A stretch of DNA of 64,000 nucleotides, from positions 3,162,001 through 3,226,000 of the forward strand of contig JAZARR010000154.1 in assembly GCA_037389465.1 (NCBI GenBank), written 5' to 3'. Of this stretch, positions 20,109 through 31,243 are shown piece by piece. A model generated the notes under the pieces. It was not told where the DNA came from. It saw only the letters and a program-made list of their open reading frames with translations, and searched no databases. Both the position numbers and the translations under genes were made by a program. Origin of the DNA: Baylisascaris procyonis. Lineage: Eukaryota; Nematoda; Chromadorea; Rhabditida; Ascarididae. Numbering within the stretch: position 1 is the stretch's first letter; every line of letters starts with the position of its first letter.

Positions 20109-23100
20109 TTATTGTCGCAGTATTTCACTGAATGTCTGCTACCCAAATCTTGCGATTGTTATGTTTCAGGAACAAATACTAGTTACCCGATATATTCTTC
20201 ACTCATTTATATGCTGCAACATTTAGTAACGTAATAATGGGGATCCATCAGAAAAAAAGGCTCATGTTGAATGTTTGAATTGATTAGTGAATCATTTGCC
20301 GCGACCTGCAAAAAATCAGGTGACGGACTATACGGGCTCCATTCATCACTTCCGTCGATTGGCATCCAAAGATGGGATCCAACATAGTTATTATATCTGT
20401 TTGGCCAGGTTGTTAAACTAGCAATCATTAAATGAAGTTTTATTGAATATGCAAATTTTGTTTGCACAACAATAACATGCTTGTCGGCCGATTAAGTAAC
20501 TGTTCGATAAATATTTAAGTAATGAGCCAGTAAGCGAACGGACACATCCATACACACATACATTCATAATAGTAGTCGCTAGCTTATAGACTTATCTCTT
20601 TAGATTTTCAGCCATCACAGGAAATCTTCATGCGATCTGTAGTACTTCTTTTTCTTTTCTAAGACGAATCAAAGTACGCGGAAGAGCGTGACATTAGAGT
20701 AGCACGATGTGCGCCTTCATGTTTTCATGTTTTTCAGCCTATTTTTCGAAGCGATTACTCAAATATCTGAAATGGATGACAAAAAACCCCAACAATCTTC
20801 AGCCAAAAAAAGTCATTTCTTACTGACACTCAACCTGTTATCAAACAATACCTACCTGCAAATTCGATGAGGTCACTATGTGCCTATGCAACTAAATTTT
20901 ATAGCTGTAGCGTGCTAGTGGTCGGTAGGCTATAACTAGAAGTTTCCGTGGATTCAGAAGTTGAAATTGCTATACAGCAGATAAATAAATATATGCATAA
21001 ATGCGTATATAAATATTGGCAGATATACATATTAGCAGGCAAATGTACATAAATGCAGAAACATGTTAGCAAACAGACGTGTGTGCATACACATATGTAA
21101 GTCAACACGTGCTGGCAGAAAGAAGCGCGTATACACATATACGCAAGTGCACAGACATGTTCAGACACAAATATATCTACGCACGCGTACATAAATCCAC
21201 AAAACATGTCAAACATATATACGTAGGTGTATAAAAACATACGTCTATCTCAGTAATGCGTTGTTTGAAAGAATGTTGCAAAAGTCTATAAAAAAAGAGG
21301 CGATAGCATTTGCAGATCACTTCGCTTTTCTATACGACTAGAAATGTTCAATGCTTACACACTAATTGACGTCACATCACATTTTCCAATACAGCCTTTG
21401 TTTATTCTCTACAAATTACCAACAAAAAACATGTGAATGCTCTACATTCCTCAACATTATGATATGCATTCCTTCCATCGAATTATTCGTCTTTCTTGTT
21501 CATAGTTCATTCTATCGAAATGTTCGGCTAATCTTTTCATGCAACGATAGCTTATTTTTCGATTATTTTTAATGTGGTGCGGAATCTGAAATTGCTGACG
21601 GTTATCGTTTAGCTAATTTTTTATATTGGCGCTGGCAATAGCTAATTTTTTATATTGGCGCTGGCAACCCTCGAATCGCTTCCCTACAAAAGATTTCTAG
21701 AAAAATTTATATCTACAAAAAGTTCTCCAAGGTTCAGAAATTTCGCCTCAAATAAATATAAGCGTTCTCTTGCAACGAATATTCCATCAGATTCTATAAG
21801 AAATATTTTCTAGGGAAGCGGCTTTCATCAAAATTCTACAATCAACAAAAAATTCCTTGGAGATCTAAAAATTTTTCACAACTTTCTCATGAAAAGTTAA
21901 GGAAAAGCTACGACCCCTCAAAAAAACGCATCAAAATTTCGAAGTCAATATCACAAAGTTACACTTCTTTCTTGATGAAAGTTTTTGTAGACGGTATTGT
22001 GAAAGCTACTCTTCGATTACCTTTACAGCTGCATCGCTTCAACAGCATTTCCGATTGCACCTGCTCCAATAATTATGCATAAACATTGTGTACGCCATCA
22101 CAAACCAGTTGCACTCTTTGAATATGAGTAACAACTATTTACTTATTGCACGTCATCATATCCTCTTCTACTCATAGGCCGAATAAGATGTTGTTTCGAA
22201 ACTGTGTGGATTATTCGACCGCATTAGTTTTTGAATGCACATAATCGATGAGGCAGACGCCTTCACCAAATCGGCTCTTCCGCTTGTTAAATGCCCTAAG
22301 CTGCCCGCCTAACGTTTATATGATGAGTCAGCATCATGTCGTTCTTTCTCGCCTTTTCGATACTATTTTTCAAATGTTCGCTTGTTAAATGGGTTAAAAT
22401 TATGACGCTAAGATAAAATTCCATTCGACTACTGTTTTCCCCTTAATGCTATCTCATGTTTGCTTTGTATGATAAGATGAAAGCAGATTTACCACGACAA
22501 TCTTGAATAATCTCTCGTACCATTAAAAAAATGTTGATTGGAATACCAATTGACAACTTCGGCACTTCCCCATCCATCTCAAGATTACCAAAAATTTAAG
22601 TTTTTTTTTCTCAACACAAAATACAACATTGCCTCAAAAAATTACGCACAAGATACCCAAACATTATGGATCTCTTTGTTCGAGAAGCAAGGATTAATAG
22701 AATAAGACTGTTTGCAACGCTTCGCATTATTGAACGTTTTCTGAATCCTTAAAGACACTTCAATTCGCCGCACAACATGATGCTATCTTCTTCTTCAGTG
22801 AGAATATCGATATGACCCACGAAAGCGATCGGCGGCATTAGAGAAGAATTTGTGAGTGCATTATTTGAAATCATGACAACACTGCGAATAAAAACTTGAA
22901 AAAAAAGCATCGATTTTGTTAATGAATTCAACGCAATACGAGAGATCGAATACAAAACAATTTTTTTTTTTTGTAAACTGAAGGCGTGTCATAAGAAATT
23001 AGACGAGAAAAAAAACACTTCCGGTATTCTCTCAACAAATCTGCAACGACATCATCACAACCAGATAGCTGCACAAGAAAGTGATAAACAAGTTCGATAT

Positions 23101-26100
23101 CGATCATAGAAATATTTCGTCAATTTTGATTACTCTCTAATGTCAGCAGTGCAAACGATGAAATTAAAAAAATATATCAATACGACCTTTAGAACGAAAT
23201 TTCCGGCTTCGATTTTTTCACCTTCATTTGTAAGAAAATATATCGCTGCACTGCACAGTAAACAGTTCATGAATGACGTTTAACTCTATCCTATACAATA
23301 CATCAGACTCGCACATATCAGTGCTCCTTTACAGATCCTTGCACAATAGAAAGCAAAAAAGAATGAAATATTCCTTTCAAGGATGTACGTATATATCAGC
23401 ATATACAGCAATACTTAAATAAAGATCCATTAAGAAATAATTCTTTTGGTTTTTTTTTCCACGTTCAAGCTTGCATTAGCAGTGGAATAAGGAACGATAG
23501 GAACGAATCATGAAGTCCTCATATTTTCGCTTTCAGCCGCCAATAAATATAAAAAAACTGCTCTAAAAAACTTCTAGTGCAGCTATCCGGAAAAAATACT
23601 CTCCTCAATCAGAATCATTCATTCGCATCCCGTCTTCCCGAAAACCATCAAAAATCCCCGTTCGTCTCCTGGTTTATTCAAAAAACAGGCACCGTCAACG
23701 AACTGAAACATTTAAAATGCAAAAGTGCAACAATATGAGAAATCAACACGGCGGCAAATTCCTTAGTGGGAAAAAACGGGGAAACGAAGCAATAAAAGAT
23801 GCATTCAAACATGTGGACGCAAACAATTAGATAGTATTGTGGCCACTTTTCATCGAAAAGATTTCTGAAAAATTAAACACATGAGCCATTTAGGCTTAAA
23901 GTCAGGATTTTTACAGGAAGGAGTGGGAAAAAATTTAAACGCTTAATGAGCGAGGTATTTTCATGACAGTCTAGATTATATAGTAGAATTTGTATTCTAA
24001 AGATCCCCGAATCTAATATCACGTTTTGTTTTCGTAAGCGGAAAAAACTCTCAGCATCCCCAAATGAAATCAAAAATTTCAGTTTTAGAAGCTATCTTTA
24101 CCCTTCAATTCTCATAATAAGCTTATCGCAATTTTCAGACATTTTAAATTCATTCCAAAATTCATGGTTCACCATGTTCAAAAAGAAAAAAAATACCACA
24201 TGATTATGCTGAATTGCTTCTTATGTATCTTTAACATTTCCAATATATACTCAAATACTCATAACTTAAACGAAAAACGATGAGGCTGAATGACTCAAAC
24301 TTAAGTGTTTTCGATAATCTTGCTCAGCATACTGTTATGAGCGACTTGTGAACTAAGTTTTATATACCTCGCTCATAACAAAAGACAAAAGTTTGACAGA
24401 GAAATTGGTAATGCAAAACCAACAAGAAATAGTGAAGGTTATTCGAGAAAAAGTGGAGCTCCTCAGTTTAAAACTCAACAGTTCCGCATCATTTGTGTTA
24501 AATATATTCTATACAAAATCAACAAAGCTGTTCAAATCAGTTCATAGAACGGATGCGCAATGGTCGGATGAATATTTCTGCTTGACTATAACGAAAGCGC
24601 ATTTGCCCATAATGCTGGTGCTTCTTTGTGGAGTGTCAGAATACATTGGTCTTTCTTTAACTTGCAGTCACACTTCGTGATTTTGCCAGGACATTTCTCC
24701 ATCTCATAGAAGCGTCTATCAAGCACGTTCTTCACTGGCGGTTTTGCTTTCTTATTCATTTTAAACACTTCCAGTAGAATGCTCAAGCTTCTGAAAAAAA
24801 GCAAATATTAGCAAATTCTGATCTCACTCCCTTCTACTTTAACCTGAAGAGAAATTAATTAGAAATTTCAGTTTTCAACAAATGGCGTATAGTTAGATGC
24901 TAAACAAATAAAGTGTAAACAATCCACTTTAAGGACAAGCACAGAGAAGTATTGAGAATTTTAGTAACTGTATTAACCATAGTAGGAACTGTGAGCAAAA
25001 AATTCCCGTTCAACCCCCTCCCTCCTCGGAAGTTGAAGCACTTCCAGCGCCTCTTTTCTATGAATATTATTCATAGCACCATTGCGAGTTAACTTCTGGC
25101 AGCTTGTCGGTGCGCGTATTTTAGAAAATTTTTCGGACTTAATATTAGTGACTGGTAGATTTTACCACGATAATGGGGCGCAAAATTCTATGGAATTTGA
25201 GCGAGGAAAAAGCATAGAAGAAAACGCCTATGTGGCGGCTACGACAGCAACAGGTAGTCTTCATAGTGAGTACAGAATCGTAATTCTATTCTTCGTGAAT
25301 TCGTGACGAATAATGCAAAAATTAGCTACATTGGGATATGCCCTTCTATCAATAGAGAACGATCAGTTCCCAATAATCTTTGATCCACTTTAGTTATGAA
25401 AGCAATCAATTCTTCCAGTGAAAATATCAATGAACACCGAAAAATCACATGAAATTTAAGAGCACCTCATAAACGTAATGCAGTAGCAAACATCAGCAAC
25501 CAATACCTCTCATTCATATAGCGAAACGATAAACATATATTCACATGAAAACATCCATCTACGTGAATTAATTTTCTTTTTTCCTTCTCGCTCATTTCTA
25601 TTATAAGATGAAGAAAGATATAGCAACAATCAGTTAATAAATCAAGTCAGTTATATTATAGGCAATCAACTATAAGTGGCAACGGGCGGAAAACATTCAG
25701 CGAAGTTCAATGAAGTAGCAGTTGAAATGAAATGAAATGATGCAATGAAGCAGTTGAAAAAAGCGCCAGCTTAACCCAAATCACTGAATATTCTTGTGAA
25801 AAACGAATACATTTGTGACATAAAAACAAAGAATTTGGAAAGCTTATCAATACATACCACTTCGCATTTTTTGAAGTTTGTAATGAGTTCAATAGCAACG
25901 AAAAGAGAAGGTGAATAATCATGAAATAATAAGGGAATATCTCTCATAAAGTTTTTAAAGAAATTCGTTACTGCATTTCAAACGAATCAATTGAAGAAAT
26001 TTTTTTGCGCATCAAAATCACTTAAATGAGCGGAAATTAAAGAACGCTTTATGCAATAAAAGTCATGAATAAAATCTAAAATTTCAGCACTTAATATGTT

Positions 26101-27079
26101 ACATTTCAAAAAAAAAACAGAAAAACTAATCCGATTTATAAAAATGATTTTGCAGGTTATTTGCGCAAAAAATGTATGAATCTTGTGCATCATCGATTTT
26201 AAACAATAAACGATGCAAAATGAAGATTTCAATAGAAGCAAACAAAATTTCAACATACTCTTCATCGTATTTCAGATGGACGTCAGTGTTCGCAGCTCGA
26301 GTTAATGATTTCGCTCGGATTCCCATCACAACTAAGTGAATCTTTAACGTCATCAATTCATCATCATATTTCACTGAAACAAGCAAAATGTTATCGCATT
26401 GCGACGATTAAAAATGACTGTTGAATGATTGCCTACATTGTGGACTCGGTACGATGATAGTTAAGACTGTTTTACACACTTATTTTTGGTTCTCGTTTAC
26501 TCAGATCAGCAAAGTCGAATGAGGTGAATCACCTGTTGTACCTACCTCGCAGCATCAAATAGCTGATATCTTTCGCATTGATTTCTAATAAAGCAGACAA
26601 ATTAATAGCAAAATGAGATTCGATACAAACTATAAGATAAAAAAGTGCCATCCCCGCATGAGCGTCTATGAAGTGTTAACTCGGATATTGACTAGAAGAC
26701 TGTTCGGCGATATTCTATATACTAAGCACCAATATTTGCACATTTATAGAATCCACTGACTGCTCGAATGGTAATCAGTGATTAGCTGTTCTAAGCATAT
26801 GCTAGTTTTTGTGATGACGGAGAAAAACCTGCCAGGGAACTGTTACACGAAAACAGAACCCGAACAAAAACCAATAAAAGGAGGTAAGCCGTAATTATCA
26901 AATACATGCCAACAACCCGAACAGCCTATTTGGGGTTGTGAACTTAATATGCTATAGCATATAAACAGGCATAAACGCACAAGTAATTAAATTGCTTGCC
27001 GAAAGAGATGTGCAAAAAATATAAGAGACTCACCACCGACGGGACCAGGTAGCATTCTCAGATCAGACGTGGACTCCAT
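20109..27079 (-). CDS. Unrecognised seven-exon gene, 189-residue protein
   Basis: I do not recognise this protein. Exons in coding order are 27079-27034, 26373-26259, 25942-25858, 25227-25166, 22881-22759, 20417-20306 and 20135-20109. They sum to 570 nt with phases 1, 2, 0, 2, 2, 0 matching at each junction. The protein starts MESTSDLRMLPGPVG and has strand-like stretches (LMTLKIHLVVMGIRA; SLFVAIELITNFKKCEV), an acidic turn TEEEDSIMLCGEL, a W-rich segment TTWPNRYNNYVGSHLWMP, and ends TFSEILRQ. No signal peptide or membrane helix, so probably soluble. Exon 25227-25166 has the weakest borders (acceptor CCACATAG) but is the only piece found that repairs the phase between its neighbours; the 25942 acceptor (TTATGAG) is also weak. 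The alternative is two shorter genes, one ending near 25.8 kb. The leader begins after TTTTTCAG at 27215/27216. Confidence 0.6.
20985..21245. repeat. Degenerate alternating purine-pyrimidine tract
   Basis: About 260 bp of irregular CA/TA/CG/TG steps (ACATAAATGCG, ACACATATACGCAAG and similar). A 113-codon ORF across it reads as Tyr/Cys/Met-rich low complexity and is not a gene. It resembles the tract at 50425-50655 in composition. Confidence 0.8.
21610..21667. repeat. Exact tandem duplication, 2 x 29 bp
   Basis: The unit TAGCTAATTTTTTATATTGG plus CGCTGGCAA is repeated twice head to tail without a mismatch, then diverges at CCCTCG. Exact identity suggests a recent slippage event or an assembly artefact. 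Confidence 0.95.
24586..24790 (-). CDS. Candidate small single-exon gene nested in an intron
   Basis: In the intron between exons 25166 and 22881 of the unrecognised gene, a strong acceptor (CTTTTTTTCAG, boundary 24790/24791) is followed after 31 nt by an ATG at 24759 and a 57-codon ORF ending at 24586. The peptide is basic with four Cys (pattern C-x7-C-x-C-x6-C), starting MNKKAKPPVKNVLDRRFYEM. Splicing it into the host gene gives an early stop in every phase I tested. It may be a trans-spliced small gene, or chance. Family not recognised. Confidence 0.3.
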
Positions 27080-27212
27080 TGCACATCCGATACTCGAGTT
27101 TCAGGTGTCCTCCTCGATGACAATCTGAATCATCGCCCTTCTTTGCCGCCTCTTCTGTTTGTCCTTTGCACGCACACTGTGCTTTCCACTTGTCTAAGCA
27201 ACAATGTAACAT
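27063..27212 (-). other. Upstream ORF overlapping the start of the unknown gene
   Basis: If the leader begins after the TTTTTCAG acceptor at 27215/27216, its first ATG (27212) opens a 49-codon frame that ends at 27063, 14 nt past the main ATG (27079) and in another frame. It encodes a Cys/Lys-rich peptide starting MLHCCLDKWKAQCACKGQ. Such an overlapping uORF would be expected to reduce initiation at the main ATG. It could also mean that the start is misplaced. Confidence 0.5.
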
Positions 27213-29334
27213 TCACTGAAAAACTTCGCACGAACACCATTATTGATTGGAGTGCTGCCAAGCCTTGTATTGTTTCGATGATTTCGTTGCAAGAGTAATA
27301 TTTACAAATTATGCAACTAATTAAGCTAACTATAAGCTGTAGCACTCTTCTATGCATGATTTCTAAATAATAGTAAAAGCGAGTTCGAGTCAGAAGATAC
27401 TAAGAGGAGTGAGCATGAGATTCTAATATTCTGTTCCGAAGTCAGGAGCTGTCATTCATTTATTTATCAGTCTCCGCCAACTCTTTAATACCCTGATACA
27501 TAGAAGGTGAATTTAACATGCAGAATTCACTCATAAATATCGAACATCCGCATATTTTTTTTAATGGACATAATTATCGTTCAATATTTATCGCACACCT
27601 TGCACAACATCACGTATTTGTGGAATCGATTACCATATTTTACTTTTAGAATAGAAGCTTTAGAAGTTTTCACATATCTGCATTGTTTAAGATTTCGATA
27701 AGCAATCTGCAGAAAAGAGTGGTGATGAAAGATCTCTATCTCCTACTTAAGCAGACAAATTTCTCCATAAACGTGTGTGACAGATTGTCAATACAGATGG
27801 AAGTACTGTTTCCGAATGGGCTATTATAAAACTGTTATATGTAGTTACAATGTTGGTCTCACCTAGAGCAATATTTTCCTTGCTGCCTATTGATTTACCT
27901 TTGGTTTTCATAGCGCCTCCCATAACTTCATAGTTTTATTCAACAGTGCTTATAGAACTCTGAAGAATATTAGTTAATTTCTATAGTAAGAGTATGCGTA
28001 GTGTCGATGGCATCGTTTGCTGCTTTTGTGAAAGATGAAATCTTATGCAATGCTTGATATGATGGATTGTATTTTAAAAGGTTTTATATTTTCATTGTGT
28101 TTCATAAAATTAGATCTAAATGTGAGAGTAAATTTTGTTTTGAAAGATTTGATGCATTGATTTTTCAATAGAAAGACTCTTAAATTTAAGGAAATACGTT
28201 TTCTGCTATACGTTCGAGAATCTGAAATGTTATTCACTTTAGATGATACAATTTGAAGAGGTGTCATCCCTTGTTATTATTTATAAAAAAAAATAACGAA
28301 ATAAAACATCCACCGATGTATTTCGATTATTCAGATGGATATAAATGATGAGAATTGGAATTTTTTAAAATTCAATGAAATAACAAATTGCGCCTTTTTG
28401 ATCGAATCAACAATGTTAAATAGTCAACTAAGCGTCGTTGTCAAATAGTCGACAAGTCAGTCAATGATGAATATATGATTGATTAGCGCATCGATAATGA
28501 GTTTATTTCGATGCTATTCACACGTATGTTACTTCTCAGAATTCCATACATAATAGTGCATTAGTTTCTTCTAAGAATTTAAAATTTATGCATATAATAT
28601 TCTTGTAATAAAAAAATAATTTATATTTCAACACTTTCATTACGGATATGGCACTATTCTAATATTTCAGTGCTAAAATCAGCTAGAAAATTATTAATAT
28701 TTGTTTCAAAAAGTGCTCATTTCTATTTGAGCCAATAAAACCCGCAAGTCTCATTTCCTTTGATTATTCGTTTTCGTAGTTTAATTCTACGAATTGATTG
28801 TTTATTTTGTTTTCAAATAAAATATTATTGAATTACTATTAATTAGGTAATATCGAGTAATACCCATTGTTCACTTGTTAAGTGAATATGATCAATTTGC
28901 GGTCAAAGAGCTACTTAGTCAATAAATCAATTTTGCATCATTATTCTGTTCTCGACGCTTGCAATTGTTTGGCCTACTGAGGCAATATCTTAACGTGACA
29001 TATGTCTTTATAATCTTTTATAACATTCTTGGCATCTAGCTAGCGCTATATAAGTCACATACTTGTTATGATCACTGCTTACAATTCGAGATTTTATGTT
29101 CACCTTTTATGAATTCTTTTTTTTGTCTCTTTGGAATACAAATAATTATTCATGATTTCAGCCTTTCCTAGGTCATTCTTTATGATTTCTTTCAAGAAAA
29201 ATTAGAGAATTCATTGGAGAAATTCTCTATGAGTTTAATTTTTCAAAAAGCTCTTAATTAGCGTTAATTGGCATTACTTTTACTTTACTTTGCGCAATTT
29301 TTTGTAAATCTTTTTTGCAAAAATGCATTACTAC

Positions 29335-29590
29335 GAAGCCTTGTGTATGCCTAGGTATGTTTGTCTGTGTGTCTGTGTGTTTGCAGGACAGTTTCAGCAA
29401 TGAAACCATTGAAGTGATGAGAGCAAACTTTGATGAGTGTAGCGGCCAGCGTATGATATTCTCTTGGGCTATATTTTACTTTAATCGATCGATTTCGAAA
29501 AGAGCTATGAATATTTAAAGATACTAAAAATTTTATCTGTATTTCACACGGGACAATCTTTTTCGGAAATATTTGTATAAGCGTCTAGAA
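29335..29590 (+). repeat. Dispersed repeat, copy B
   Basis: Same order of blocks as 6833-7120: a GT-rich start (GTCTGTGTGTCTGTGTGT), AGTTTCAGCAATGAAACCAT, AAACTTTGATGAG, TTTCGAAAAGAGCTATGAAT, ATTTAAAGATACTAAAAATT, then GGACAATCTTTTTCGG. Both copies are in the same orientation. It is diverged throughout and without a coding frame. Confidence 0.6.
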
Positions 29591-30761
29591 CATCTAAAAT
29601 ATAGATGCACTATTTATGTATAGTTGACTTTTTATTGGTAACTTATGAAAGTGGTTGATGAGTGAGATAAGGCATATCCAGAAGAATATTTACTCGTTTT
29701 TCCAACAAAAATGTTTTTTACTTTATTCAATAAAAATTTGCTGAGTATTTTTATTTATCTTTTTCTACGTTGAATTTATATTTCCATCAAATATCGTCAT
29801 TCTATAATCAATAATTCTTTTCTCTCGAATGAGATACAATCTAAAAATTTCCATCCAATTCTTCATATAATTTTTTCACCTATACACTTGTGATGAATTT
29901 TCACCGAATCGTTTAGTGTTCTTGCAGTAATAGAAATACGAATAAAGCAGTTGCAAATGGATTTTGGCTTTATTCCATATTCATTTATTCTCAAAAGATA
30001 TTGCAGTTTTATTTTCGAGTCTATTTACATAGAGGATCTAATGAGTTCATCGAAAAAAAAAAGAGATTGAAAAATTGAATGCAAATTAGAAAAAAAAAGA
30101 ATATACAATTTCAGGATTAGTTCAAAGTAGAGGCGAATTAAGAAGAATAGACATATGAATGAGTACTTAAAGGGCGTTGCTCGAGCATTAAAATTGCACT
30201 CATGCATGCCATTTATTCGATATACAATGAACTCTACAAACAAAAAATCATTCATACGAAAATTTAAATGCATATGAAAATAAATGAGAATTAAATACAT
30301 TTACAACGATGGATACCCTTTCATAATTGTCCGTTGGTTATAGCAATCAACAAAGAGTGATATCATTAACATCAACATTATTTTGTTCCAAATTTTGCAT
30401 CGAAATAAACTTTTAAAGCAAATTCAGATTGAAATTGCAAAGAAATATATAAAGTCGAAAAGGTTTTTTATTGCTTCAAAAGTTTTTCATTGCAAATGGC
30501 GAAATATTTGAATCGGAATGTGATTAGACCACTTTCATCGAAACGTTATATGCTCCAAATGGGAATATTTGCGAGCACCTCAAGTGAAGCGAAAATTCAA
30601 AACGTTGAAAATGCCATTAATATAAGTTCTGGCTATACTTTATGAAAATATTTGAGCATATAATTTGATATTGGAAATTGAAGCATAGAAAGCCTATTTG
30701 ACTGATGGTACACATAAAATTATACGGCTCATCTTTCCTCCTCTCTGTCCCTCTTCCTGTC

Positions 30762-30793
30762 ACTCTCTCTCTCTCTCAAAAAAAAAAAAAAAA
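30762..30793. repeat. (CT)8 followed by A16
   Basis: A simple-sequence junction: 16 bp of CT dinucleotides then 16 A. Confidence 0.95.
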
Positions 30794-31177
30794 TGAAGGG
30801 TTTATTGGATCCCAACACAAAGGCAGTGAGAGGAGCATCAAAGTGAGCGGAGCATGTGCTAGAGGTGTTGACGCTATATGTACTTTGGCTATTCCGCTCA
30901 CACATCTAGAGGGTTTTATAAATTGCTAGCGAATAATTGAAGCGTTTGCACTGAAGCATTTATGCGTATTGCACTCGCACAACTCTTCTATTAAAGAATC
31001 CGTTTTTTTTGAGTCCAGCAGAAGCAAAATTTGACTCAATTGTTAGAAAATGGCTCTCCCAAATGGAATATTTTATTTGCTTTTATGTGTCGATAAATCT
31101 TTTTGATAGAACAATTTAGAAGTTGGTATATGGATCACAATATATCACAAATTATAGATAGACAAATTTCATGATTA

Positions 31178-31243
31178 TAGCTTCAGCAACTCGATAGTTG
31201 AAGCTACCGCTCAGACAGACAGACACAGACACACACACACACA
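31178..31243. repeat. Small hairpin followed by CAGA/CA simple repeat
   Basis: TAGCTTCAGCAACT and AGTTGAAGCTA form an imperfect inverted repeat around a short loop at about 31178-31206, followed at 31212-31243 by CAGACAGACAGACA... passing into (CA)n. Confidence 0.7.

Noticed and set aside
20207..20305. Read-through of the unknown gene's exon past 20306 to an in-frame stop
   Set aside because: The exon ends TTGCAG|GTCGCG and a nine-codon terminal exon at 20135-20109 fits the phase; retention remains possible but was not chosen.
20899..21240. 113-codon minus-strand ORF
   Set aside because: It is a translation of the alternating purine-pyrimidine tract; composition is Tyr/Cys/Met low complexity.
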